From NCBI GenBank assembly GCA_038502055.1, contig JAXRKN010000037.1:4216001-4280000 (forward strand): a stretch of 64,000 bases of DNA, in the 5' to 3' direction. A model generated the notes under the pieces. That model worked only from the letters and a program-made list of their open reading frames with translations. It was not told where the DNA came from and ran no database searches. Source of the DNA: Tanytarsus gracilentus (Eukaryota > Arthropoda > Insecta > Diptera > Chironomidae). Shown piece by piece: positions 50,201 through 62,193 of this stretch. The number at the start of each line of letters is the position of its first letter. Position 1 is the first letter of the stretch. The position numbers were made by a program, and so were the translations under genes.

Positions 50201-53200
50201 AAAGTCAAAAACCTGCTTAATTAATATACTTGTAAGTCATGAACTGATAAAGTGGAAATTTTTACCTCATACTTAATACAATATTTTTACTTTATAAATT
50301 CTTTTTGTGGTTGTGAAATAAATATTTAACATATTAAATTGAAAATTTTAGGTTTTTTAACTTTATTAAATTTTTTTTTAAGCAAGTTACTGAAAGTTTA
50401 ATTATCGTATGATTTTGTCGTTTCATTTCACATCGAATAAAATTAATCAATAACTTTAATTGAGAGCTTTTATCAAGCGAGCAAAAAGTGAATTCAGTAG
50501 AGTATAAAAATCGCACGAAAATCAACTTCTATTGTAAGTATTCATCACACTATGAGGATTTGTTCTTGAATTGTATTCTATCGACTGTTGAGTGATTGTG
50601 TGAATGTCGAAGCTTTATTTTTCCGTCTAACGCTCAACATTTATTATTTTTACCGATAAAATTTTCTTCTTTTCTTGTAATTAATTTATCGGAAAGATTT
50701 CATCAATTTACGTCAATAAAATGGAGATAATTGAGAACCACAATGAAATGAGCTTTTATAGAAAGCTCGATAAAAAAAAATTATCCTAAGCAAGTCCACG
50801 TGGGGTGTTTCATGTAGAAAAATTGTTCACTCACCTGGTTGACAAAGTTTTATGAGCGTCGTGTACACATCGTGACATTCTCTCTCCTTAGCAATTACAA
50901 AAGTTACTGACAGGAATGTTTTACAGCGTATTAAAAGGGGCGAACCCGTTGTACTAAGCGGCTGCTTTTCAACGTTCGCTATGTGCATGTGAAGAATCTG
51001 AGGATGAAAAAAGAAAAAATGCTTTCAACGTTGTAGGTTGGAAAGGGAAAATTTCTAATTGATAAAATCTGCTCAAAAAACAATTAATCTCCATTAAAAA
51101 TAGCGAGAAAATTAACAGATGATGAAATTTAATTTAAGAAGCTTTTTTATAAATTACTTTTCTTTTGTTATTGCTTCAATGTGCCAAAAATAAATTCAAA
51201 AAGGTACAAAATAAAATCGAATTACGGTTTGAGAAAAGCTCGTAAATTATTGAGTAAACACTCACCCATGTCTCTCTGTTCGCCTCGGGATCCACAAATA
51301 TCAAATGTGTTGCGGTCAGGTATAAAGTTCCCACAATTGAATGTTTACTGTTGTATCTATCAATCATTCGAACATTTTCCACCTAATAAAAAAATAAAAC
51401 AAAGAAAATTAGATTGAACTTTTGTCCCTTTGCTCATATTTTTGAAATGTAGCAAGTTAATCTACGGTTTTCACAAAATAATCCGGTCATTCCATCATTC
51501 TAAGGACAGTTTGGCATTTATTTTGCCATAAGTCCTTAAGTTCCATCATTGGGTTAGAGAATTGACCTTTTTGTTACGAGATGTCATTTGAAGCAAGAAA
51601 ATAATTTTTCTATCAGTTTTTCTATCACTTTTAAAGAGTGCGAGAAAAAGTTTAAAGCCGATTTTTACTGTTTTTTTATCTTCAGCATTCGCTTGATAAA
51701 AGAGAAAAGTTAGAAAAAAAATTTCCCGTTGAAAAAGTTTTATTAAAAATTTACAACTTCAAACCTTTTTTTTTGGTAAAATTTTCTCATATTTTGCTTT
51801 TGGGAAGCATTTTTTTCTCACATAATCCTTCTCATAAATTTTGAATGTAAAATTCAGCACATTTTTTCACTGTCAAAATAGAAATACATGAAAGCTTCAT
51901 CAAAAAGTTTTATGAAATTTTTTTATTCACCTCCAAAATTTTATTAAAAGTGAAAAAGTACGTGATTGTGGTAAATGAAAATTTTGTGGTAAATATCATG
52001 GCGCATCGAGAGCAAGAAATGAGAGAATTTTTTATTTCAGTTTACAGAGAAAAATTGCAGACACTAGAAATGTAGTTGCAAGGTCGTTTTTATCGATTTG
52101 CATTGTGCTCAATGGCCAACATAAATTTGCTTTTCACTCGCAACGCTTTTTCATGAATTTCATTATCATTCGCGTTATAATCAAAAAGGGGAAAATTTTT
52201 ATGCGTAAAGAATTTATATCAATGCTTTTCTTGTGAACCAAGCATTTTTATATTTTCACTTCTTCTCGGAAAGATACATGAAAAAGTTACCGCCTGCATT
52301 TGGAATTATCCATGAATTTTTAACTTTATTGTGCAGAAGTTTTTCGGAAGTTGGATTTTTTTTTGCTTTGAATTTTTAACGTAAGCTTTTACAAAGAGGT
52401 GAACTTTAAGGCACTTAACAGACACTTGGCAAACCCAAATCATTTAAAACAGTAATTTACTTGACATTCACCTTTCTTATCACGAGGATATTATGATAGA
52501 ATTGAGCTTCGTGCTCTTGAAGCTGGAGTTGTGGATGAAGGTGTTCTTCCATCCACTCTTTTAAGTCAACAATTTTCTGAGGAAAGGGAAAACCAAATAT
52601 GCAGGATCGTCTATTTAACTCCTCAAACTCCTGACACAGTAGTTCACTATGATACTGAATTTCCTCGGGCGAAACTAAGTCAAAATTCTGTTTAAAATAA
52701 CTTGTGCAACCATCATCAGTATAATCCGACACTTTGCTCATGATTTCGAGTTACTGAACTATTGAAAAGGTTTAAACTATTTTGCAAAGGATAGAATCTG
52801 TGCAGGTCAGCACCAAAAAATAAATATCAAAGTCAAACGAAAAGTTTTTATGTTTTCACTTTTTAAAAGCTGACTAAGGAATGAGAAGAAAATTCTTGCA
52901 TATATCCTTTTGTGCTCTAAATTTTCCACAATTTTTTCTCTCACTCTCTCAGAGCGAAAACATAAGATAATTTAAGAGATTGAGAGAGGAAATTTGTTTT
53001 TGGTTTGCTTGAGAGCATGAAAATGTGAGCATTGAAAATTCTTGATGTTTGGGTTTATGCAACAGTGAGATTGAGTCTCAAAATGCATATTTTATCACGC
53101 GCAAATTTATTGCATACATTACGACTAATTACTAATTACAGAAAATGTTTAATCAAGGCTGCTACATTTTACAGTAAGTTAATATGATCAAAAGATTATT

Positions 53201-53407
53201 TTACACTTCATTCAGTATCACACACTCGTTACGATGAATTTGACCACATTATTTTGATACAAATAAAAAAGTATTATTAAGTTTTTTGATAATCGATATT
53301 TAGCAAAAAATAACTTTTAAAACTGATAAGAAAAAATTATTTCTTTGTGCCAAAATATTTTTATATTTTTATCGACTTTTTACCTTGGGAATTTTTATGT
53401 GTTCCAT
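44247..53407 (-). CDS. Mtmr6: Myotubularin-related phosphatase, MTMR6/7/8 group
   Basis: Active myotubularins remove the 3-phosphate from PI(3)P and PI(3,5)P2 on endosomal membranes. Eight minus-strand exons (53407-53384, 51382-51266, 50997-50835, 46297-45873, 45799-45359, 45290-44865, 44789-44457, 44384-44247) give 688 aa. PH-GRAM spans about 1-105 ('GTLYLTATHLIFVDPEANRE'). The phosphatase domain spans about 125-500 with an intact CX5R loop, HCSDGWDRTS (Cys ~334), so it should be active. After a linker comes a FYVE-like finger (~630-685: 'THCWRCGEIFCTRC', 'PLPGHYSQKPVPVCRSC'). The first exon is only 8 codons (MEHIKIPK) but matches the N-terminus of vertebrate MTMR6 and joins in phase. Intron 3 (4.5 kb) contains an entire opposite-strand gene. 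MTMR6 is the best match by eye; MTMR7/8 are not excluded. Confidence 0.95.
47503..50220 (+). CDS. Acyltransferase-3 family membrane protein (nrf-6-like, no NRF domain)
   Basis: Acyl_transf_3 proteins are multi-pass membrane enzymes thought to transfer acyl groups. The nose-resistant-to-fluoxetine (nrf-6) branch is greatly expanded in insects. Seven exons (47503-47579, 47645-48031, 48848-49067, 49154-49341, 49410-49551, 49703-50029, 50095-50220) join in phase to give 488 aa. Hallmarks are 'IGSIHGIRSLSILSIILVHT', 'AVDSFFVISGALITRSLL', 'YTQRFMRLTPCLAV', 'TTWYLSVDFQMFLVAPF', 'HVRGAPFLIGIILGY' and 'WMIIGRMGLSIYLVHPVLQF'. Most nrf-6 relatives have a signal peptide and a Cys-containing NRF domain before the first span. 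Here only 25 polar residues precede it and no upstream NRF exon is visible. The gene is nested in MTMR intron 3 on the opposite strand. Poly(A) signal at 50317. Confidence 0.9.
50317..50322 (+). terminator. Poly(A) signal, nested acyltransferase gene
   Basis: AATAAA 97 bases after the stop codon and well before the MTMR exon at 50835, so the nested transcript can end inside the host intron. Confidence 0.6.
52472..52741 (-). CDS. Putative alternative first exon of the MTMR gene (90 codons)
   Basis: An ATG-started open frame of 90 codons lies in MTMR intron 1 on the same strand. It ends at a good donor, AGAAAG|GTGAATG, in phase 0, exactly the phase needed to join the exon at 51382 (giving ..LVIRK|VENVRMIDRYN). 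Joining it would replace the 8-residue MEHIKIPK by a 90-residue acidic leader with amphipathic, probably helical text ('SPEEIQYHSELLCQEFEEL', 'WMEEHLHPQLQLQEHEAQFY') and a total of 770 aa. I do not recognise the segment in other myotubularins. It could instead belong to a separate small gene whose remaining exons I have not found. Codon usage and length argue against a chance frame. Confidence 0.6.
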
Positions 53408-53820
53408 GTTTTCGGTGCAAGTGCAAGGATCTCAATTGAAATTAGTTGTTTTTTAAACACTTTTACGCACATATAACGCGTAATTTAAGAAATTATGTGA
53501 AACTTTTAGATTATTTATTTGACCGGATCAAATCGATTGTATGACAATGATTTTATTTTTTTTAACCGACTTTTCAAACTTTTGTAACTTTAAATTTAAC
53601 AACTTTTCTCAATTTAAATTAATTTAAAAATTATAAAGCTCTGGACGCATAAACCTCAATAATTTAACAAACATTTTTTAATTAAAATTATTTACTGAAA
53701 TTTAAAACCAAATCGCCTCTTCGAATAGCCGTTCAGCCCCCAATTTTTGTGAATCATCCAAAAAAATAAAGTTTACTTATATTTTTCTTGAATTTTAAGT
53801 GGTTTAAAAAAGAATTAAAT
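53408..53820. promoter_or_regulatory. Divergent promoter interval, MTMR / IST1
   Basis: 413 bases separate the MTMR start codon (minus) and the IST1 start codon (plus). Both promoters and 5' leaders are expected here. It is AT-rich and has no clear TATA box. The pairing puts two endosomal proteins under one intergenic interval. Confidence 0.5.
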
Positions 53821-55078
53821 ATGTTTTCTAGTGGTCCAAACTATAACAAGCTGAAGACGAATCTTCGGTTAGCTGTCAATCGCTTAAAATTGCTCGAGAA
53901 AAAGAAAACCGAGACAAATCAGAAGGCAAGAAAGGAAATTGCAGGTAATTAGAGAATTTTATACAATTTAATTTCATTAGTCATTGATTGGATTTATTTT
54001 TTTAGATTTCCTCGCAATTAACAAACCCGATCGGGCTCGCATTAGAGTTGAACACATAATTAGAGAGGATGTGAGTTTTAATCTTATCTGATGATTCACT
54101 TCTTTGATTATCGTCTTTAAATTCTAGTATTTGGTCGAGGCAATGGAAATTGTGGAAATGTTCTGTGACCTTCTGTTAGCTCGTTTTGGTCTTGTTACGC
54201 AGCTCAAAGAACTTGATGATGGAATCAGTGAGGCGGTTTCCAGTATTATTTGGGTAGCTCCACGACTTCAAGCCGACTGTGCTGAGCTTAAGATTATTTC
54301 TGACATGTTGACCGCGAAGTATGGCAAACCATATGCTGATGCATGTAGAGCATCGGTTCCACCAGCCAATGTTAGTGAAAAATTGCAACATAAAATGAGC
54401 ATTCAAGCTCCACCGAAGCTTCTTGTTGAAAAATATCTTATTGAGATTGCTAAAATTTTCAACATCGATTATGAGCCTGATCAATCGATAATGAAGGACG
54501 ACTCGCGTGGACCCGATGGAATTCTAATTGACTTTGGAGGCGACAAGAATAATTTAGATGGAAATATTCCAGCACCACCTGGACCAGGATTCGCTCAATA
54601 TCCTCAGCCACCGCAGTTGCCAATTATGCCTCATCCTCCAGGAAATATCCCATTCAATTATCCTCCCGGCCCTTCTTATCCGGGTCCTTCGAATCATGGT
54701 GCAGGCGGAGGCAGTGCTTCCTTTTCAAATATGCCGCCAACCGCACCATATAATTATAATATACCGCCGAATCCAATGGGAATGGGTTCAATGCCGCCGT
54801 TGCCTCCTCAAAATCCATCGCAACATCAATATCCTCAACATCATCCTGAGAAAAAGGATTTAAATGTCAACTTTTTAAGCGTAAGTTCTAACATAATTTA
54901 TTTCCTCCATTGCACGAGTGCACTGAATCTTCTTCTCATTCTCTTCACTAATTGCATGTCAATTTTCTTCAGGAGGAAAAGAAACACGAGTCTTTACCTC
55001 CACCTTATTCATCACTTGATTCATCGACAACAATAAGTCCAGATGACAATGCACAGGTATGTGGTTATCAGTACACTT

Positions 55079-55110
<32 letters not shown>

Positions 55111-55554
55111 CTTGTCTTTTCCTTCTAATTTCACTCATTTTTCCTTTTTAAACGTACTTAATGGATGATATTGGGTCTTTTTTTGTAAGTTCAATTTTGC
55201 ATTCTCTTTTAAGCTTCTTCATCTCTGCTACTCCTCTATGCAAGTCATTTTCATTCATAAATATTGCAATTATAGATCTTTATCATATTTTATTACTTTC
55301 TCATTTCTCCCGCAGTTTGTACCAAATCTTTATGCTCAACCAAAACCTGCTCCGCGGTCAAAGGTAAGCATTTTAAATTGATTCGTAATTTAACGAAGAG
55401 TGCAATTTTTGTTAAAATTTTACAGGTGTTGCCTGATGTTCCATTGAATTTACCGGATATTCCCGCTGATACAAATGATAATGCACATAATGACTCGGAA
55501 ATCGACTTCGACGATCTTTCTAAACGCTTTGAGGAGTTAAAAAAACGCCACTAA
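53821..55554 (+). CDS. Ist1: IST1, ESCRT-III-associated protein
   Basis: IST1 is an ESCRT-III-like factor that binds CHMP1 and MIT-domain proteins (VPS4, LIP5, spastin) in endosomal sorting, tubule scission and abscission. Six exons (53821-53944, 54006-54070, 54128-54880, 54973-55056, 55316-55363, 55426-55554) give 400 aa. The helical IST1 domain occupies about 8-175 ('NYNKLKTNLRLAVNRLKLLE', 'ARIRVEHIIREDYLVEAMEI', 'PPKLLVEKYLIEIAKIFNID'). A Pro/Gly/Asn-rich linker follows. Near the C-terminus is an MIM2-like 'VLPDVPLNLPDIPAD', and the chain ends in a classic MIM1 helix, DFDDLSKRFEELKKRH. It is slightly longer than the human protein (~365) because of the linker. Exon 4 and exon 5 are small and in phase, so they may be alternatively used. 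Poly(A) signal at 55700. Confidence 0.97.
55079..55104. repeat. (AC)n microsatellite in IST1 intron 4
   Basis: About thirteen AC dinucleotides within the intron between 55057 and 55315; likely polymorphic in length. Confidence 0.9.
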
Positions 55555-58500
55555 TGAGACATAAGGTTGATTGATTGGGTCATGAATGGACAATTTCTTA
55601 TTCATTTTTATATGCGTTAATTAAAGTTTATCTATATTTTTTATGTATTTTCTAATAACTTAATTTTTATGATTTTATTCATGTATGAACTAAAGCAAAA
55701 ATAAAAGTGAACAAAGCTAAAAGAAACCAATTTTCTTTAATGTGTGACAAAACATAACGAACGAGAAATTCATCAACAGCAAAGGAAGTTGGGAAGCAAT
55801 TAGTGAAAGTTTTTCCTCCCTCATAATTTAATCAATTTTCATCATTGCCGTCGGAAAGCGTATGAATGTGACTATTCGGCTCATGAAGTGTTGGAGCCAT
55901 GCCTGTGCTCGAGATTCAATTATAGTGAGATATCTACGAATTAATTTGGGGTCGCTGCAAGCCAAAAAAAGAGCTCTCATTAAAAGCTGAGTAACAAAAA
56001 AAAGAAGCCATTAAGATTCATCGTTTTGTCTTTTATATTCAAATTGCACATGAAAAAACTGCACGTTAAACTTTTGTGCATTTTATTCAGGAGATGGAAA
56101 CATTTTTAAAATTATTTTTTTATCAAATTATTTCCAACTCCGCGCAGTGCTTAAGGATGCATAAAAGCGTATTTATCATAAATCATTTTTCTTTTCAACA
56201 ACAGCAAAAAGTTTCCATGCCTTACTGTTGCTCATTTTCAGCATTTTCGTTTAGTCATTGAAACTTTTGTTGAGCTTTTTTCAAGATCACTTTATGAACA
56301 GAAAAGAAAACTTTTCAACATCCGAATATCCTTATCGCTCCCCATTTTTTCTTCTAAATTGAACAGAAATTTTAAGCACTAAAGAGGAGAGAAAATTGTA
56401 TTATTTTTTCATTTGGATGAGCAGCGATAAAAAGTTACGGTAACATTTTTTGAAATGTAAAATTTCCATCTGAGAGAATAAAATGAGGGTTTTAGTTAAA
56501 AGTTCGGGAGCGCGAAAATAAATGTTAATTATTTAAATTACTGACAAAAGTCGTCCACTAACATTAAAATTAGAAATGATTTTCTTAATTACCACACGTA
56601 TCTCTCTAGTGAATTCACCCAACCATGATATTTTTCAATTTACAAGTAATTTTTACAACTCAATTTAATTCAATTTTCTACACGAAGTGCTAAACTGTAT
56701 CAACAAGTCATAACGAGAGAGGAAAGGAAGAAGCAGTGAGAAAAGCGAATCGTGATGTGGACTTTATGGTTTCATTTTTTTTTCTCTTTTCCATGATATG
56801 AGAAGCCTCAGACATACCGACACAGGAAATATATTTATATGTAGCGGAAACAAATCCTCAAAGCATGATAAATATTTGCAATAAAAATCTTCCGAATGAG
56901 TTCTGTATGATACAAATGCAATCTCGATGATTGATTTCAAATAACATTAATCGCCTCAAGGACATTTATGTTTACGATGATGATGACAAAGTCTTCTTTG
57001 AATGGGGCTCGATTATGACTTATGAAAAAGAATTCGTTAAAATTAAAAGAATTTTTTTCTTGGAATTCCTGGAATAACATGACAAAATACACACAAGTCG
57101 TAATTTATGATCTACCCCAAAAAAATATGCCATAAATATTTTCTCGTAACAAATAGCAATTACGAGAAATAATCGTCTTCGTTTTAACTTCCGATTATTT
57201 GGAAATGATTTTATCATCAGTGCCCTATAAATACTATATCTGAGACAGGACACTATCCACTGTGCTTTAATGTGTGACATTTTCTCACTGAAGGTTTAAT
57301 GACACAATGTATAGATGTTGCGTTATAAATGGATGACATAAATCACTTTCGGTAAATCCAATAAAATTGAGCAAAAAAACATTGCTCCCATCGTGATGTT
57401 ATTGCCCTAAATGTCAATAAAACGCTTTAACGTGATTTTTTCAATTGATAGAAGATTTTATCTCATTTTCAGTCGACAAGCTTTAAATGATTTACGAGAA
57501 ATTAGTTTGACTGTCGCATAATCTCTGTAAAAACGCCAAAAGCTTATAATTTTCCCTAATTTGAAATATCACCATAAAACTTTTTTACCACTCGATAAGA
57601 ATTAAATATATTAGCGTTTTGCTAAATTGCCTCACTTTATCGTTTCTGTTCATGCCTTCAATTTGAGTGTAAATAAAGTTAAACAATTTAAGCCGGTGAG
57701 AAATTGAAAAAGTTTTGTTCCATGCGACGTTCAGCATTTTCTCAATTTAAATAGCTTTTAAAGCATTTTTGTTTTGTGTCTGTATGAAATGTTTTAAAGT
57801 GCTTTATGTTCATGGTGACAAAAAAATAAAGTGAATTCAATGGTCGATGAAAAAAGCAATGTGCAAACCATTTCATACACGATTGCAATAGCTGTTGTCA
57901 TGTTTGATAATTTCATTGAACATCCTTTACAGCAAGAGAAAAAAAATCGTTGACAATGCTTGTTTTTTGAACTCGATCGAGCATGGAATCGATGACATTC
58001 CGGAATTCATGGTTTGAACCATTTTTTTAGAGTGAAAAAGAGAGAAATTTTCGACTCTCGACGGAATTTAACGAAGCATTAAATTTGACTTATCGCCTTT
58101 TACGAGGCGGTAGAAAAGTTTTTAATTTACAATGTATTTCACCCTCGCATTTGGGAAATGTTTGGCGTGCGGTGTTTGGCAGCAACAATTTGTGAACAAA
58201 ACTTCAGCGAGTTCATAATCGTTATCGACAGGTTTGCAAATTTATGACCTTTCTGTTGCATGCCACATTCACTATTTTGGCATCATTTTGGCGCTTACAA
58301 ATGTACATACAGCAGTTGGTGAGTGCATTGCAAGCAGTGAGCATAACGTTGAATATTTTATTTGAGTGCAGCGATGTGGAATTGGAGCGCTTTAGATAAC
58401 TGCAGGAAAATTATACTCTCAAAGCGGGCATTATGTGTATACAGCGTATTTAATATTTGCATAACTCTCAAAATCATCGTTCGTCTGGTTGTACCTCACT

Positions 58501-61500
58501 GTTGGTTTTTAGTAATGTCCTACTGCTAATTTTCCAGCTCTCGTACTATTTTTTGTACCAATGTTCGTCAACAATCTTATAAGCTTTTCATGTTGAAATT
58601 GAATTTTCGGTTTGAAGCATGTCAATTTCGAGTTGAGTCCCTTTCGGAACTCTCAAAATCATGTCACGTTTTCATCGATGGCATTCATACAAAAAATATT
58701 CAGATTTTCTATACTTTTTTATTTTTGGCGCAGTAAATCAAAGTCATTGAGCTTAATAATCGCGGTTTTAATAAATTGGTAAAAAAAAAACTTGTCAGCT
58801 CTATAAAAAATTTTCGATTTATAAATTGAAAGTTTTCTAAATTTTTTACTTAATGTTATTAATTAAATAAAGTAATTCAAGTAATAAAAATTCACAAAAA
58901 TTTCAAATTGTTCATTGGGAAAAATAACTTTTTAGATAATAATTAACAAGCGTCCCATATAAGCTTACCAACAAAAAACAACATAAAAAGTTAAGCCCTT
59001 AAATCCGCTTAAAATTATTAGCTTCATTTGAGGTAACAATGCGAAACACGAGGCAATTTTGAAAATATAAAGTACACAATTGAGAATCATTTTATCTTTG
59101 GCCCATCTGCTACTGTAGCAAGCGACATCCGCAAAATAAAATGGAACATAATTTCGCAATTTTTTGTTCTTTTATTGTTTCCTCTTGACAATATTTTTTC
59201 TTCTAATCAACATTGCTAACGCAACAGTTTATCAGGCTTGCAATCGTCAACGGTTAAGTGAAGAAATGTGTGAGATAATGAAAACGTCAAAAACATTCCG
59301 AAATGAGTGAGATCTGACAAGGACAAGTTTCAAGAGCCTCCTGCGCATCAACGAGTAAAAGCGAGATTTTTTCAATGGTGCTATAATTGAATTTTTTCTG
59401 CTGAATTTGCTGTTGCTTTAAAAGCACTTTTTCACGCGGAGATAAAATAATTTCTTTCATTCGCGCGGTTTTTTTGAAGTATGTTAATTAATTATTCATG
59501 TTAATAACAGAAACCGTGAGATGAAAAGCAGAAAACTTTTACGGCTTTTATGTTGTCGGTTTTGTTGCCTATTTAGTATAAGTACAACAAGGGATGAACA
59601 TCATCAGTCACTGATTTTTATGATTTTATTTCAACAAACTTTTCATAAAAATGTTCACATCTCTCTTCATTCCGAAACAAAAGCGCAACCTCAACAGCAG
59701 AAGCTCGTCTGAAGTCAATTTATATGCAGTCACTTCATGTCCTCCGTCAAGAGTCTATAAAAGAGTCCTTTTGATTAAAGTGTTGTGCATGTTGCAGTTG
59801 CTTAAATTGTAAAAGATGAAAAGGAAGTATTTTGACATACAAAGAGCCATAAAATTGCACGCTCATAACATGTTTACCTCACTCCTTACATTCACATGAC
59901 TGCAAGTGAAGCTCTCGTTAAATATACATTGAAATAGTTTTGCATGTTGATATTGCACTTTCAAATGGATGCTACGATGAAAATTTAATGGAAATGAAAA
60001 TATTTTCAGTCTTAATTTTTCATCGCATTAGAATTCAAGTCTATCTAAATTTCAACCTGTTGATCAAGTACTTTGAATTTATTTTCTTCACTTTCCAGTG
60101 GAATTTCCATGAAAACTCTGTTGAAAATGAAACTGAACATGTTATATTCAATGAATTGATGGACATTCAATCGGTTTAAATGTACTGGGTGGTAGTAATG
60201 CGACAAATGAATAATGATGTGATGAGGGTAAATTGAAGAAATAAATTTTCTGAGACATAATCATTGCATGCGTAGCAAAAATAGAGTCCTTGCTTCAATT
60301 GCTTTTGTCGATGAACTAAATTAAACGATTGAATGAATTAAAATAATGTTTATTATAATTTTTTTCGAGTCCCTTTGGTTAAAGTTGAATTAAATTAGAA
60401 TTAATTTGATCTTTTTAAGTATAATTTGCTGCGTGACATTGAGTAAAAAAAATTAATTTAATTCAAAGGACTTTTAAAAAAAATTTCAATTTAACGGTCA
60501 TTAAATTTTTATGTGACTTTTATGCAAATCATTTTCTTTTTCGAACTAATTAACATAACTTGGAGGCTAAAAATTTTGGCCTAATAAATTTTATCATTTC
60601 GCACTCTCGTACATCCCATTTAATTAGCTCCTGAATTTGAATTACGGAGTAAGTCGTAAAATGTTTCTTGAGAGATTAATTAACAGAAGCTTTCACTAAT
60701 AAATTAATTCAAATAAAAAATACTGAGAAAAGCAGAAGAATATACAAGGAAATTCAATTAGTTTCTAAACGAGAATACAAATTAAAATTTGATTTATTTG
60801 ATTTGACTTAGCGCTTCAATTAAAATTAAATTTAAAACACTGCGAGTTTCTGAAGAAATCATTATCCACTATTTTCACACACTTCACTTCATTGCCCTCG
60901 ATATAGATTGCAGAAAAAATGAGAAAGAAGAACAATTAACTATGAGTGGATACTTGTGAGATTGCAGTAACTGCTAAACAATTAACTTTTATACTCAGCG
61001 TTTTCTCTTCTGGTTGAACATTGCTTTGTAAATTGCGAAAAGTTCCTTGAACATTGTTGGGCAAACAACTCGAGAGTAAAACTTTTTTTTATTCTCATTG
61101 AAAGTATCTCAATTATTTTGCAAAAGAAAAACGAAATAAATTTAACTAATGAAACTTTAAACTTCCAACACAAAGCTTTTGAATTATTTTTTAATTCGCT
61201 CCTTTATTATCGCATATTTTTCTTTTCCTTTATCCTAGGTAAGTCCAAGCAACAACGTATCGTTATTGACAGTCAACTTAAGCTTTTTATGTGCCAGTCA
61301 ATTAGTTGTCAGGTCATAAAAATTTCGGGCATTGTTACGTTCTTTGCTGTTAATCCTTAGGAAAAGCCGGAATCTTTTTTTTATTTCGATGTAACAGATG
61401 AGAAAAAGTCATCCCAACCACACTACAAAACAAATGATAAAAGTCTCATGAATAATAAAAATGTCAACTAGATTTGCAAGACGATCTATTTTCATTCACG

Positions 61501-61847
61501 ATGTGTTTCATACATGGGCCATGTAACAAAAGTCGTTTGTATTTTTTTTGTGCGAACAAGATGAAACGTGATGTTTATTTTAACAACAGAATTATTTTTT
61601 TTGAGGGCATGCAAAAACAATCATTACGTTGTAAGTTGGAATGTCTGGCCTGAATTGTTGATTTATAGACTTTTGAACATCTTCAAATTCATACATAAAG
61701 GGATAAGGTTTGGATTTTATGAATGAAATAGAGAAACATGCTGGTGAAATATTAAATCTTTTATTGAAAGTATTAAATAAATATAAAAAGTTCAATTTTA
61801 TTTGATTAAAGTATGAAAGTAAAAAATTTACAGATGCTTTCAACTCG
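55555..61847. other. Gene-free AT-rich region downstream of IST1
   Basis: After the IST1 3' UTR (AATAAA at 55700) I found no coding region with recognisable content. The longest frames are under 90 codons apart from the tail of the cuticle-pseudogene frame at 61592-61847, which continues past that relic's stop. The rest is homopolymer-rich spacer. Confidence 0.6.
55700..55705 (+). terminator. Poly(A) signal, IST1
   Basis: AATAAA about 145 bases after the stop codon. Confidence 0.55.
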
Positions 61848-62193
61848 TCAGAAAATCTTTTTATCAAAAAGGGTGTTTTGGACAGTTGGCGGTCCAAGAG
61901 ATGCATTGAAAGGTTCACCAATGCTATATAAAGAAATCCTTTTTCATTACAGAAATATCGTATAAAGTGCTGCTTCTCTTTATCGTCATAAAAGCCATAA
62001 AAACTCCGAGCATTTAACACTTTTAGTCCTTCATCCTTATCTCGAAAACACCCGTATTCGAAACATGTCTGACCATCCGAGGTTTCGTAACTACTAACTA
62101 CGATTCAATTGAAAAAATGTATTTTGGAAAACCATGTAGGTAGTTGCGAGGGATATGTGAGAGTTTTAAAATAGAATTTGTTGAAACTTTCAT
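61848..62193 (-). pseudogene. Broken RR-type (chitin_bind_4) cuticular protein gene
   Basis: Read on the minus strand, three short frames together resemble one Rebers-Riddiford cuticle protein. The first (from ATG 62193) runs to '..GFPKYIFSIES' and stops at TAG 62100-62098. The second gives 'YETSDGQTCFEYG', 'SFYGFYDDKEKQHFIRY' and 'NEKGFLY', matching the RR pattern YETSDG...G-x-Y-x-Y-x-D...Y-x-A-D-E-x-G-F. Near 61925-61930 two extra bases (TATAT) shift the frame to 'SIGEPFNASLGPPTVQNTLF' and a stop at 61850-61848. Usually conserved residues are changed (Ala-Asp to Cys-Asn, Gly to Ser and Glu). The two frame breaks and altered consensus indicate a pseudogene; assembly error could explain one break. 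The true 5' end is uncertain and no signal peptide is seen. Confidence 0.7.

Larger units (their letters stand above)
46298..50834 (-). other. MTMR intron 3, host of a nested gene
   Basis: GT..AG on the minus strand: donor CAG|GTGAGT at 50834 and acceptor tttttacag at 46298. The acyltransferase gene occupies 47503-50220 on the plus strand. The remaining ~1.2 kb at 46300-47500 has no coding region I can support and probably holds the nested gene's promoter and leader. Confidence 0.85.

Noticed and set aside
61592..61847. Downstream part of a 142-codon minus-strand frame as an intact gene
   Set aside because: The protein-like signal ends at 61848 in a different frame. Beyond it the open frame shows no cuticle-protein or other family content.
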